From Steromphala cineraria (Eukaryota; Mollusca; Gastropoda; Trochida; Trochidae): a DNA stretch of 64,000 nucleotides. The notes under the pieces are model-generated. The model was not told the origin of the DNA and ran no database searches. It saw nothing but the letters and a program-made list of their open reading frames with translations. How positions within the stretch are numbered: the first letter of the stretch is position 1; every line of letters starts with the position of its first letter. Location of the stretch: positions 3,666,330-3,730,329 of the forward strand of contig OU744736.1 of NCBI GenBank assembly GCA_916613615.1, read 5' to 3'. Both the position numbers and the translations under genes were made by a program. Below, piece by piece: positions 52,345 through 64,000 of the stretch.

Positions 52345-53430
52345 TGATCGCTAGCTCAAATAACGCCTGACAGTTGCGATAGCTTAAAGTCGATTCTCCT
52401 GAACCCAAAGAAATTACAGATTTAATGTAACACATCAACTAAGTTTATTTGGTTTTCTTTTAAAACCAAGGTAAGTTCGCTGACAAAAAGTACTTCACAG
52501 AATATTAAGGAAATATATCTTATTTATTTTTCCTATCCATTTTCAAGTAAATGTTTAAACTCAATTTTGAATATCTTGTGTTATCCAAACCCATTGAAGA
52601 ATATTTTTGAAAACAGTATGTTATGGTGGTGTCAATACTGCGCAATGCTACCTTGTTAAATTAGTCCTTTCTTTATATGACCTTAATTCGTCCAATCAAT
52701 ACGATACACTATATCGTATAACCTGCATTTCCTGCAATTTATTTTGTATAACCTTCACTTGAGGGTTCATTGAAATGTATACTGGTCACATGACCTTGTG
52801 GGATCCAATCAGAAGGGAGCATATCGCTTAAGTATCATAGTCTTAACTGTACACATTGATATCTTCAAATGTTGACAGAAATGATTTCGCGACTCATTTA
52901 AATGTCGATACAGGCGTATGAGATGATGAATAATATATCAGTCTGTCAAAATGATGTTTGAATCGATTCACTAATCGTATACTATAGCATTTGTTAATAT
53001 CAAAGATGATTAATTTCAGTTAATGGTCATTTATAACTGTAACTATACAAAACAGCTTTATTATTGGCTTTGTGACTAATTTTGATTATTTATAAACAAA
53101 GTATTTAAGTAAAATAGGAAATCATTAGTATGACTTCTTTATTCTCAGATGTTAAAAGTATGATTATTCAGTTATTGTCAAACTCAAATACGGATAGTCT
53201 TTACTGAAATTCCTACCAAGTTAACGTGCTTTGGTGCCTTAGAAATTGAATATTCCGAGAAGTAGACAAAACCAACAAGGTTGCCGCGCTACATCAGTTG
53301 TATAATGGTATGAATATGAGAAATCACCTTGAGGTTGCATTAACTTTTTATCGACATACCTCCAGTTTTCTAAGAGTTCCTAAAGTTTTACTTTAACTTT
53401 AAATATTAACTGAGTTTAAAGACAAGCCTG
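52345..53430. other. No recognised feature
   Basis: The sequence is AT-rich. A small palindrome, ATACGAT and ATCGTAT around a 7-base centre, lies near 52700-52720. From about 53190 there is weak homology to the stretch preceding the module in A2 (about 27200). Confidence 0.5.
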
Positions 53431-53750
53431 GCTTCCTTAGTCCAGGGGTTTCTGTGTAATGAAATGTTACCTATTGACTAATGTCAAACCTTTAGTCTTG
53501 TTCTAAATCCATGGAAGATAGATGCTGCTGACTGCCAAAGAGATATAAACATGCGTATGTCTAGGAATGGAGATGTCATATTAACTCCACCTTATCGCTC
53601 TTGTTTGGAATCAACACTAAACCAAGAAGCCAACGAAGCTGTATGAAGTTTAACATGGATTTGATGACGTTTTCCTTTTCGATAAGAATAGAGTTGGAAA
53701 CATTGCGTCTCAAGAAGGCTGCGTTTGGTGTGGCGCCCAAAAGGATTAAA
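53430..53750 (-). repeat. Conserved five-copy module, copy M4 (most decayed)
   Basis: It keeps the order of module blocks, including TAAACCAAGAAGCCAACGAA and GATGACGTTTTCCTTTTCGA on the plus strand. It has lost the block between the two splice-like edges and has no GTAAGT-like donor. Confidence 0.6.
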
Positions 53751-54065
53751 CGATGATTGACAATGAGACTAGATATCTTGGCATTTCAGTCGTCCAGATG
53801 ATGGCATTGTTAATACATGCAAAGAAGAATTTCCTAGGTAATTGATGCTTCTAAAAGTGAGAGATAAGGCTATTCGAAGTATAAACAGTTTTAGAGATTT
53901 TGATCCGATGGTATAACGTTTTGTTGCTAGGTTACTTCTCATGAAAATGGGATAGTCATAATTAAAATGTGTTATAACAATAAATATATTGTTTCACTCT
54001 ACCTCACGTGAAACACAATGCAAGAAGTAAACGCAAACATACCTCCGTTTCCTAATGCAAATATC

Positions 54066-54590
54066 ACATAATTATATTATATATGGATATGGATATTTAT
54101 ATAGCGCGCATATCTAACCACTCGTGGTTGCTCAAGGCGTTTTACATTTTTCCCCTGGTCAATGGCATTCTTTCACCGTCCAATCATTTTTCCAATTCAA
54201 CTCCCTGGGGAGTATTCAACCGGCATCCATATATGGCGCTCAGGTTAGGAACTATTCTATGCCTCCCAGGGTACCCATTCACAGCTGGGTGAACTGAGAC
54301 ACATAGTCACAGCAGTTTGTCCAACACTGCTGAACGCTGATAACCGACAGCTTGGCGTATGCACGTCTTCATGTATCCACCATTCAGCCACTGACATGAA
54401 ATTCGTGGGATCTTTTTAAGTGCGCAGTTTTTGTTGCACTACACACTATGGCTCCAGGGAGACACTTATAGAGTTCTAACAGAGGTGAACTCTAGGTTTT
54501 TACACCTTGGCCTCGATGGGATTCGAACCCCGGACTTCAGCAACGTGAGACCGGCGCTCTTACCGAGTAAGCTATCCCGTACCCTAATTC
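54066..54590 (-). mobile_element. tRNA-derived SINE
   Basis: On the minus strand the element starts with a tRNA-like head. TAGCTTACTCGG (54563-54574) fits the pol III A box and GGTTCGAATCC (54519-54529) the B box. The body contains CTGCGCACTTAAAAAGATCC, CACCCAGCTGTGAATGGGTA and, near the 3' end, AACGCCTTGAGCAACC then TATGCGCGCTATATAAATAT. It closes with a short repeat of TCCATA. This head-body-tail layout is a SINE, mobilised by a LINE partner. The two small plus-strand open frames over it are not genes. The family name was not determined. Confidence 0.9.
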
Positions 54591-55278
54591 GTGATGTCTT
54601 TTCTATTTTCACTACAGACGTATAATCAATTGTAAGTTAATCAAAACGTGTTTATCTATTAACATTTCACAAGTGAAAAGGAAGTCATTTATATGTTGCT
54701 GTACTGATTTAATGTAGATGTGCTAATCTTGATCTTATTTTCACAGAGTCAATATTGAATCTTCTAATACAAATTCCAGGAGCTCAGAAGTTTGAAAGTT
54801 TGACCTCTTCTTATTTCATCTATTTTTCAAAATTCGATATCGTGCATGGGAAACGAGCCCAGAATGATGTTGAAAATGTTTACTTTATACTTTATACACA
54901 TTAGTAAGTGTACGAAGTTTTGGTATGCAGTTGTGCATACAGAATATATGCCGGTGCATTTTCTGTCGGGTGAATTTCCTGTCACTTGAGCGTTATGAAA
55001 GTTGTTTCAAAGCTTCAAATTTGACATTTGAACTGTTATCTTTCAAAAGTGTTCTTCACTGTATTCGTTGTATTATATGCAACATTTCGAAAACAACCTC
55101 GAGAAAATCGTGACCAACATTCATTAAAAAGGCGACAATTTACCAAAATGAATGAAACTGCAGTTTTACCACCTCACAATTTCGCTTGAAAGCCGTCCTT
55201 GTCGCGCACGACTAGATTTTTTTATTCTCCGAAATAAGTACTCGTTGTCGCCCAAGTTGTGACCCATCGGATGCAATT

Positions 55279-55343
55279 ATGGCAACTGTTTGTGTAACCG
55301 GTTGTAAATCCTACAAACATATTGAGGACATCATCGAAAGCGG
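55279..55343 (+). CDS. Possible first coding exon (unrecognised, about 21 codons)
   Basis: ATG at 55279 has a favourable context (A at -3, G at +4) and follows a CpG-richer stretch (about 55190-55270). It opens MATVCVTGCKSYKHIEDIIE and meets a GTTAGT donor-like site at 55344. The cysteine-bearing start could suit a small zinc-binding domain, but no family is identified. If no splicing occurs, the frame runs on to 55548 (89 codons). Evidence is limited to context and composition. Confidence 0.22.
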
Positions 55344-55852
55344 GTTAGTTAAAAGCTCTATCACAATTGTACTTGTACTTGACGTCGAATTAAGTAGTTG
55401 CTTGTTGATTAAAACATGTAAATCTGATATCAAAACTAAGCAATACAAAAAAATGGCGACGATGTACTCTTTGATAAGGCAAATTAGGCAAATTCCGCTT
55501 AGTCACTCATTTATAAGAAATAAAAACCATGTGAACATTGTATTGTGAATCTGGTTTAAAAAATAACACACGTTTACAATTTTATTTAAAAGTGATAATA
55601 TCCCACACAATACCAGTTTCCTTTCAGTCATTATGGCTCCCGATGAGATTATTTGTCTGTTGATGAGAACATAACGTGAGTGGGAATGTTCTCATTATTT
55701 TTGATTGTCTACAAAATGCAATTTTGAGTGACAATTAGTATGTTTTGACTTGTTCGTTGCCTTGAGAAAATATTTTTGGCCTTTTCGAAATATCTACAAG
55801 TACCACCTATAAGGCAAGGGTACGACACGAGCGAAGATCTGACGTTAGCATA

Positions 55853-56479
55853 CAGCTGCGTATCTTAAGTTTGTTCACTTACCTTGTATTGTAGTGCAAA
55901 TATCATGTAATTTGGAATGTCTTTGAGACATCTTAGCATTGCTAAACAGAAACCAATAATGTTGAAATTTCACTGCATAAGCTAAGATTCAGTTTGCAGG
56001 AACATATTCGCATGTCATAGCTAACAGATAACCGTAACAAATTTGGCAAAACATTGAAGTGACCAGGGGTCGAAATTTCGAAAACATTGTTTTCCATTTT
56101 TCTTTACAAAACCCTTTATAAGGGATGAACAGCTTTAGATCCTATTCATATTTGTTCCTTTGCACTAAAGCAATGTAACTGTGCTGTTTTTTTCCCTACA
56201 AAGTTTACATTGATTATTTTAATAAAAATTTAAGAAAATCCAAATTTCACAAATATGACCCCGTCGGTCTATTTAACCATGCCAAATATCGACATTCAGC
56301 ACCAGTGAAGAGACGATCCCAAAATATGGTTTGGAAATGGCTATTTTACACATAGCCAGTTGATGATTCTTTGCAAGTGGTCCTGGAATTAATTTATTGA
56401 CGTCAAAACGAAACAAAAATTACATGATATTTGCACTAAGATACACAAGCAAGTGAACAAACTTAAGATACGCAGCTGT
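55853..56479. mobile_element. MITE with TA target duplication and TIRs of about 60 bp
   Basis: The left end CAGCTGCGTATCTTAAGTTT and right end AAACTTAAGATACGCAGCTG are exact complements. Inverted homology continues inward for about 60 bases with a few differences (CAAATATCATGTAATT on the left, mirrored at about 56413-56428). TA flanks both sides (55851-55852 and 56480-56481). There is no transposase frame. Confidence 0.85.
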
Positions 56480-56813
56480 AGTTGATATCTTAGTACATAT
56501 CTTATTGAACATGGAATGCATCTTATTATATCTGTATTTTACTAGAGACAATAATTTGTAATTTCATAAAGAGAGTAAATTTCGATATAAATTCTAGGAC
56601 AAGAAAAACATTTAACACAGGACTGTGTTTTCCTTGAATTTTTCTTTTAAAAATCGTTTATATAATCACATGAATCTGCATCTAGAATGTTTGTAAATGA
56701 TGGAAATCCATCCATCAGAGCGAAACATTCAGAGAGTTTTAAAGCCTTCTGTCATCATGAATTATTACCACGGAAAGATTCAGGACAAAGCATGTAGAGA
56801 GGTTATAGTTGCT

Positions 56814-56856
56814 AATGAATAAGAACAGTACCAAACATTCCCTTTCCTGATGTAAA
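56814..56856 (+). repeat. 43-bp direct repeat, left copy
   Basis: The sequence starts AATGAATAAGAACAGTACCA and ends TGATGTAAA. It recurs at 57716-57758 with two differences. The pair encloses the gag-like fragment. Confidence 0.85.
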
Positions 56857-56861
56857 GGTAA

Positions 56862-57722
56862 AATGTAAGGTTATCCCTTAGACAATTAAGAACTAAACAA
56901 CATGCCATTGAGGGTTTATTGTCTGAAAGTCCTGAAGTTGAAAGAGTTAGACAAGAGCATTCTCAGTATTTGGGTCTTCTGGATAATCACTTTACTCTCA
57001 GAGAAGAATATGTAAAACTGTTAGAGGAAGAGGAAAAGAAACAGTTCTTGGAGAGAGTTGATATTGAGGAAGATCCATGCATCTATCACTTTGAGAAAAG
57101 GATTGAGTCTTGGTTCAGTGACAATGTTGTGCAGGCTGAAGATAGTGTATCCCTTGGAGGAAGGTCCAAACAGTCAGGTGGTAGCAAGAAAAGCTCTGTG
57201 TCCTGAAAACGCTTATTTCAGGAAACAAATAAGGCAGAATTAAAGGCAAAGGGTGATAGTCTTAAAGAAGTAGAGAGGCTAGAGATGAATAAGCTAAAGT
57301 TGAAAATGGAAGAAAGGGAATTAGAATTAAAGACAGAATTAGCTATTGCGGATGCAAAAACAAAGGTGATTGATGACTTTGAGAGATCTTTGGATGGTAG
57401 TCAAGCCTCATATCCTCTGAAAACTTCACCTGTGAAGTCTAATGTTAAGTCCCAAACACAAGTTGACCAAGATCACAGTAATAATATCTTAGGGAACAGG
57501 ACATCTGTAGGAATGCCACAATATGGACAAATGTTAGACTATGGATTTGTCTCTAGACATTTGAAGAAGCCACAAGTTCAAAGAGACAGTTCAAAAGCTG
57601 CATTCTTGTAAATACAGATGACACTGATGAGATAATCAATTATTTAGATCAGTACACAACAGGGGAGGCAAACAGAATTGTGTCCGGTTACAGTTACTTA
57701 GAGGGACGACACGCCAATGAAT
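56862..57722 (+). pseudogene. LTR-retrotransposon gag-like fragment (BEL/Pao-like)
   Basis: A plus frame opens just after the left direct repeat (stop at 56859) and runs to a TGA near 57204. It shows a charged, coiled-coil-like N-terminal region (for example RVRQEHSQYLGLLDNHFTLR, then a Glu/Lys-rich stretch). A second frame (57285-57611) continues with another highly charged helix ending in a Ser/Gln-rich part. A third, from about 57611, reads EIINYLDQYTTGEANRIVSG then YLEGRHA. That last motif resembles the part of BEL/Pao gag around the YL..Y..G.A.....GY element. Frameshifts and the lack of LTRs, protease and polymerase make this a fragment. Assignment to BEL/Pao is from family pattern only; another gag or a host coiled-coil gene cannot be excluded. 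Confidence 0.5.
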
Positions 57723-57758
57723 AAGAACAGTACCAAACATTCCCTTTTATGATGTAAA
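57716..57758 (+). repeat. 43-bp direct repeat, right copy
   Basis: Matches 56814-56856 at 41 of 43 positions by eye, after which the sequence continues into ordinary array DNA. Confidence 0.85.
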
Positions 57759-57759
57759 A

Positions 57760-58830
57760 TGCAACACAATTATTTTTTTCATTGCACAATCAAGACAGCT
57801 GATCGGAAGACGTGGTATCTGCAATTTACATAAACATTCTTTATAAGAATCTACTATTCAAAATTCGAAATGAGACATTTATACGATGTCATTGTCATTT
57901 CAGGATTATCTCAAAAGGGACAGAAAACTGTCAAATAGTCAAGAAAGACAATGGCCTAGGGCTATGATAAATTTGTCATAAGAACCATTAGAAGTGATAA
58001 CAGAACCAAACATGTATTAGCTTTAAAGAACATACAAAACTGCCACTTGTTGCATTCGTTTTCAAAATTTGAACTTTGTATTGAAATCTGAAGACACAAT
58101 GTTCAATGACAAAGTTCTGTCTAGTACATAGTTTGTTACAGATTGGCATTGTCTCTTCTCAGTTGCAACTAAAGAGAACTGGTTCAATCATGGGCCCTTA
58201 CTGGATTTTTGATAAATACTCTTCATAAAGTGTTTGCGTATTCTTCATCGATGCCAATTCATTACCAACTTGGTCAAATTGTTTGACGATATGATACTTA
58301 GGAGATCAAACATGTCAACTTCGTCAAAGTTTTACAGAAGCAGATTTGTAAAGATAACCAAAACACAGATGTGCCAAGATGACTTCATATCTGTGCTCTG
58401 AATGAACAGCCTGGTATTCAAATTGATATATTGTCTGTTTTGAATAATCAAATATAATGTTGATAGTGACACATATTACCTTCCATACAGAAGCAACATG
58501 TTCAAAAACTTTCTTGTGGGTATTACGTTTCTTTGGTCATTTATGGGAAAATTCCATTTTTAGCAAAGCTGCCGATTTGCAATAACAGATTAAAATCACT
58601 TCTCCAGAACAAGGACACAATGTAAATACAGATGCCATGTTACACCTAACAAATAGTTATTTGTATTTCTCTCGTTTACGAATTGTCAATAGAATGGCGA
58701 CGGTTCCGTTCTTTGAAAACCAATTTTGCCAAAAGCCTTATCAAATTGGCAATTACTAGTCTCTAGACAAAGCCCAATAGTTCAAAATTCATGAAAGCAC
58801 GTCAAAGTGCGGTGTTAACATGGCTTCCTG
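57760..58830. other. No recognised feature
   Basis: AT-rich DNA of the downstream segment with no gene or transposon end that I can identify. Confidence 0.5.
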
Positions 58831-58836
58831 ACTTTT

Positions 58837-59620
58837 ATCCCCCGCCGCGCGTTTAGCGCGAAGCGGGGATTTAGTATTGGGCAGCGACCGTCCGTCCGGA
58901 CGTACGTCCATACGAATGAAATTGTATATAACTCAAAAACTATTGAACGGATTCTTTTCATGACCTTGACCTTTATTTCAAGGTCACAACGAAACTTTGA
59001 AATTTTACCCTTGTCAGCGGGATATCTCAAGAATCATTCACAGGATTCTATTCATAACTTACACCAAGTATCTTACTGGTAAGGCGCCGGGCCCAGTTGA
59101 TTTTGGTGACCTTCACATTATTTTCCAGATCACAACGAGGCTTTGAAAATTTCAGCATTGAAACCTGCATTTTAGGCTTGTCAGCGGGATATCTCAAGAA
59201 CCATTCACTGGACTCTCTTCATAATTTACACAAAGCATCTTATTGGGAAGGCGCCGGGTCCAGTAGATTTTGGTGACCTTCACATTATTTTAAGGTCACA
59301 GTGAGGCTTTGAAAATTTCAACATTAACCCTGCATTTTAGGCTTATCAGCGGGCTATCTCTAAAACCATTCACTGGATTATTTTCACAATTTAAAAATAG
59401 CATCTTATTGTGAAGGCGCCAGGCCCAGTCAATTTTGGTGACCTTCACATTATTTTCAAGGTCACAGCGAGTCTATGAAATTTAAACATTGACACCTAAA
59501 TTTTAGGCTTGTCAGCAGGATATCTCTAGAACCGATTCCTAGATTATCTTCATAACTGAAGCAAATCATCTTATAGGGAAGACAACATGCATTTATAAGG
59601 CTGATATGTTAAGAACTGTT
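58837..59620. repeat. Hairpin-headed tandem repeat of about 166 bp
   Basis: The block starts with a GC-rich hairpin (58837-58870: ATCCCC... and GCGGGGAT arms, inner CGCGC and GCGCG). A tandem repeat follows: GTCAGCGGGATATCTC-like text occurs at 59013, 59180, 59345 and 59511, spacing 165-167 bases. Each unit also carries AAGGCGCC, TTTTGGTGACCTTCACATTA and AAGGTCACA. The repeated AGGTCA half-sites look like nuclear-receptor sites but are repeat-borne. The GC-rich hairpin head suggests a mobile element with an internal repeat. The minus-strand open frame 59030-58815 is incidental. Confidence 0.8.
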
Positions 59621-60910
59621 CTCTATTTTCTCTTCTTTTTTTGCACAAGGCTTCTTATTTGGAAGACCCAGGGACCAGTCGATTTGTTATGGTCTAAATG
59701 ATATCTAGTAGCATGACAAGTGTAAACAAGTGTTTCTATGTATACATTATGCTTTTTGTTAACATTGACAAATACTTGTTGTATATTGATATTAGTATAA
59801 TTATTTCAATTTAATTACAAATGTGTGCAGTTCATTTGAAGAATCAAAATAAACGTAATCCATATGCAAACTCAAATAATCGTATTGAGATGAAAACCGT
59901 TAACAACATAATTTTAAGGTACTAGGAAAAAGAAAATTCCAAATATTGAAAAGTCTACTCTTTGGAAACCTTTAAGTAATTGACTAAAACGTATATATTA
60001 ACTTGAATTGAATTGAAACTTGAATTTCAACTATCAAGCATTTTCGTACCATAAATTTTGGGAGGAAATCGTCATATGGGAAGTCTTTATATTCAATTCA
60101 AATATGACAAATGTTGTTTGGTCGATTATTCATCGAGAAATATTTTTGGGTCTTTTGTAGATATCATATTTTGTTAATTTTTGGTATTTGTTTAGTCTTT
60201 ATATTTATTAGTCTTTATGAATCATTTACAAACTCACACTCTGAATTGTTCTCTATTTTTATGCTTAGAAAGTATTTCTGTCAACATTATATAACAAATT
60301 GTGACAAATACTTAAAAACATGATAAAATATGGCAATAAAAGTTGATTTTTAATTACAAGTTCTGTTCGGTTTTATCACTCTTAAATCAAAATAGATTCA
60401 GGATAATTATGATTAATCCTGCATCCATATTGACCAGCATTTCATTAAAAAAATGAGGGGTTTTTGTTTAAAAGTATTTTTCACAATTTCACAAATTATT
60501 AAACAACTGAATTTTAAAGAGTTTGGTTGTGAACTTCAGAGCTTGTGATCTTATGATCTGGAATGATCACTGACCAAATACACCAAATGGTTGATAAAAA
60601 CGTTGACCTTTAGTTGGAAGGGAAAAGGATGTTATTTAAGGATATAACAATCAAAAGTCATCAAAACAAAAATAGATATGTGGATCAATGATGCATGATA
60701 GATTTAGTTTCAGATACTGCGGGTTGAAGGAATTGATTTGGCGAAAAAGTACTGTTAACGTTCTTCTGAATTTTTAGACCGTATTACAGGAATACAAACA
60801 TATAAACATGTAATACATCACTTCGTAGAAACAACATTTAAAAAGTTTATCACTGTTCCACTGTCCCTAATGTCTAACCTCTATCATAACTATGAGATGA
60901 ATATGAAATC
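59620..60910. other. No recognised feature
   Basis: Very AT-rich sequence. The 70-codon plus frame at 60111-60323 is Phe/Ile/Leu-rich and has no family resemblance, so I do not call it. Confidence 0.5.
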
Positions 60911-61250
60911 AATCCGGGATTCCTAAAAGTTTTCCAAGACTTTTCTGTATAATGAAAAGATCACAATAATTACTTACCCCCATTTCCGTCATAAATCCGT
61001 AAGGGAAGCTGTATCGTGCCTACTGTAGACTGCCATGTGAGATAAACTCCCAACAGGACCATACGTGTGACTGGAAGTGGAGATGTGACATTAACCCCAG
61101 CTACTCACTCAGGTTTGGAATCGATAGCACACCAAAGAGCCAATTACGCTGTATGGAGTTTGTTGGCGTTTACCTTTCCGATAGAAGAAGGGGAAACCTT
61201 GAGTCTACAATAAGGCTACAATTGTGCGTGGGGAAGTTGTACAAAACGAA
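60910..61250 (-). repeat. Conserved five-copy module, copy M5
   Basis: On the minus strand a CTTCCAG acceptor-like site (about 61071-61077) precedes about 95 bases that end AAATGGGG before GTAAGTAAT (about 60971-60979), the same exon outline as M1 and M3. Length differences in the distal half again rule out a common reading frame. Confidence 0.6.
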
Positions 61251-64000
61251 TTAAACGAAATATTTTTGGATGGTTGATGACGATACAAAATCTATTGCTA
61301 TTTCAGTAAAGACTGTAGTTTTGTAAATACATGGAAACAAGACTTCCGAGATACCTTAAAAGTGAAGGATAATTGTATTCGATGTAATTACTGATGACCG
61401 TTTTAGATAGTTTAAATAAAGGATGAAAAGTTGTTGGCACCGAGTTCATTCCAATAAAATGAGTTAGTCATATCTCATGTGCTATAGCTATGAAAAGATT
61501 CTTACACAGTTAAACATATATATCCTAATAGAGATATCATGTAATTCATGAAGCATCGTACAATGTGAAAACGAAATGGATAGTAATGGATATTTAATAT
61601 TTCAAACTCCAGACGTGAATATCAGGTATAAATAGACCAAAAAAGTGCGAACATTCGATACATTTAAGCATATGTCTATGTATATTAGCACTTGGCTGAT
61701 GTAGTTATACAGATAATTTTTCAAAGAGTCAAAAGGGCATATTTTAATCTAAATTTTTAACTTTGTGTTCGAAAAATATGACTCCTTCCACCATGTCTTT
61801 TTCATCATTCAAAACTCCGAGAATTTACATGAGAAACAAGACAGTCTGAAAAGTTTGATCAAAAGGATTACAAGGACAAAATATAATTCTTTATGTTCAG
61901 CTGAAGTTAATAGTTGGCCACCTAACTAAATCTATATAAGATATTTGCATACTAATAGGTGTATTAACTTTTATTGGGCAGCTGTGCAAACCGAATGAAA
62001 ACATGATGTCAGAATAATACATATGGTGAACTTAAACAAACATGGCTTGACAAAGGTGATAATATCCCACGTAAAATGAGATTTCTTTCAGTCTGTCTTT
62101 CCCCGAGGGAATCTATTTATCTGACAATGAGACGATAACGTGTGCAGAAATGTGCTGATTATTTTGGTTAGTCGACTGAATTCAATTTTAAGTGATCATT
62201 AGTTTGTTTTGACTTGTTCATCGTGAGAAAATACGTCAGGACCTCACATCAAACAGCACAAACACTATATCCTTAAGCTTCTAAAACAGAAACAAAAATA
62301 TGACTTCATCATCTCAAACATGGAATGTATGTTATGTGTCCACCAATAAAGTCATGGCTTTGAAAGATAGTTCCCATTAACGATTTAACTGAGAACACCT
62401 GTAACCAGATCTGTATTCTATGTTAACTAGAGCCATTAATTTTCATTTCAAATGGAGAGTTAAAATTGACATAAGTCCTAAGAAATTTAAAACAATCAAC
62501 GAAGGGTGGTGTTTTGGCTTAGATTACTGTCTCAAAGAATTATTGACGTGAATGAAACCTTATTCAAATGGGTGAATTCCATCCTTGGAGAGTAGTCCTT
62601 TTAGGACGTAAAGCAAACGTAGCATATACTGAGGTTATAGCAGGACTTACAGTTGCCTATGAATACGAAGAACATAATATATTCATCTATCTATGTAAAG
62701 AAAATAGTAATAAATTAACAATTCCCCTTGCATAATTGCTACCAATCGCGATACATCGGTAGTTTGCAATGATAAGGGGTGTATGTGCAAATTGGAACTC
62801 CTGTGTAGGAGATGGACTCACTGTCCTTAGTAAACCACCAATGTATGTCCATATGGTTAATGCAAGCCTATTTAGATCTAGCTGAAACATGTTTCAGTTG
62901 TCTATGTTTCTTGTGTTATGAAAAGTTATCCTTTTGAAGCTCGTAACTACAAAATCTCCATATTTCATTATTTTGTAATCTGTGGATTTTTTTGTTAGTG
63001 GGTACATCATCCGCGTGACTTCTGTCATGGCTATTTATAGCAACTTTGGTTTGAAAGCAAGGAAACTATTGACCTGCTTTCTTTATGTCTCTAACTTATT
63101 TCCTTGAAGAACAAAGGTCCACTTAAGACCATTGTAGTATATGTAACGCCTATGTTTTATAGGATTGGGTTGTCAGTCGAATTTAACCTGGAGGACCAGT
63201 GAGTGTGATTTGACCTGTCTAATGTGATTGTGTTTATAATTCTCTTCAGCATAGCTCTCAGGGTCTTAGAGACACCCAACCTCAAACATCCCAACAAACC
63301 AATGATGATGGTTTGTTCATGTTAAGAAAAGTAAAATTTCTTTATTCTTCGTAATTAAGAAAATATGCCCTGTCAATTCTACGATTTTTCTGTAAAATAT
63401 CATGCTGCCAATGTTATGATACTCATATCTTCATGTTTGAATGTGTATTCACACGAACAAAAATGAATATTGTCAGAAAAAAACATAGCTTTATGTACAA
63501 TAAGCCATGAGTTTGTAACGTATCCTTACATAATCAACTGTTATAAATCTTTACATGATTCTTTGTACACTTCATCGTGTCAAATATATCTAAAAGATTA
63601 CTAAAGATAACCCAGAGTTGCGCCTGGTACGTACAAATAAAGACAGTTGTATAGATTTATCGCAAGGTCACGTGCACATACTTTAAATAACAACTCAGGA
63701 CAAGTGTATGGTCTTGGGGTAATGAAGTGACATCAGAGATGAACCGTTTTATTGAAATTATGGTTGGTTATGTACGTCTGTAAGACTTTGACCTTTAGTC
63801 AACAATGAACTCTAGGTCACCTAATACTGTCTATAACGATCAAGTTTCAGCTTTGATGGTCATGTATTAACAACATCAACAATATTAGTATTGATCAGAT
63901 TGTATACTGACGAATTCAGGCTTCATATTGCGTACCTTGGCCCTCAAGTATTGGAATTTCGAGCATAGTCCCATGGATTTCCTTGGCTTTCAATTATTTA
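61250..64000. other. Downstream segment T5, no recognised gene
   Basis: Bases 62060-62220 are related to 46760-46920 and 55590-55760, and 62560-62680 to 56690-56830. The rest, including 62900-64000, shows nothing that I can name. Confidence 0.5.

Noticed and set aside
54510..54580. A true tRNA gene on the minus strand
   Set aside because: The A and B boxes are part of a longer SINE with a body and simple tail, and the acceptor stem does not close convincingly.

Overview
This window looks like non-coding DNA from an animal nuclear genome, most probably a mollusc and possibly a gastropod. It is strongly AT-rich and has no long open reading frame. It is full of short inverted-repeat transposons (MITEs), 5'-truncated LINEs, a tRNA-derived SINE, a broken Tc1 transposase, a Polinton-type capsid fragment and satellite-like blocks. 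A degenerate GTGAGTGAGTT...ACGCCGC repeat near 27.1 kb resembles one common in gastropods; that placement is from memory and is tentative.

The dominant structure is an old tandem array. Three long paralogous units are A1 (about 1-15186), A2 (about 15187-30458) and A3 (about 30459-42860). Downstream are shorter related segments (about 42860-53430, 53740-60910 and 61240-64000). A2 and A3 are clearly closer to each other than to A1. A conserved module of roughly 300 bp occurs five times (near 14.2, 27.4, 42.5, 53.5 and 61.0 kb) and ties the segments together. Its indels break every reading frame, so it is not a protein exon, although on the minus strand several copies show an AG...GTAAGT-like exon outline.

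Because the units are paralogous, each can serve as an 'empty site' for the others, and many insertions can be delimited. A1 carries a TA-flanked element (8107-8943) and a LINE plus Tc1 remnant (11037-12690). A2 carries the Polinton derivative (17412-18772), a LINE with tail and 11-bp target duplication (21412-22655) and a TTAA-flanked MITE (23321-23670). A3 carries an 805-bp TIR element (32031-32835), a minisatellite (33307-34098), a LINE 3' end (about 34240-35085), a TA-flanked MITE (36074-36649), a long-TIR element (41082-41563) and a near-perfect hairpin (41847-41997). The downstream segments hold more TTAA-MITEs, a tandem repeat (about 48230-48660), a SINE (54066-54590), a TA-flanked MITE (55853-56479), a gag-like retroelement fragment between 43-bp direct repeats (56814-57758) and a 166-bp tandem repeat (58837-59620).

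No host protein gene can be recognised. Four short, weak exon candidates (15011-15169, 29435-29539, 45022-45273, 55279-55343) and a CCAAT/CRE promoter-like cluster conserved between A2 and A3 are listed at low confidence. Most of the remaining tens of kilobases hold only diverged copies of the tandem unit. The evidence favours a repeat-rich intergenic or intronic region, not a coordinated gene system.
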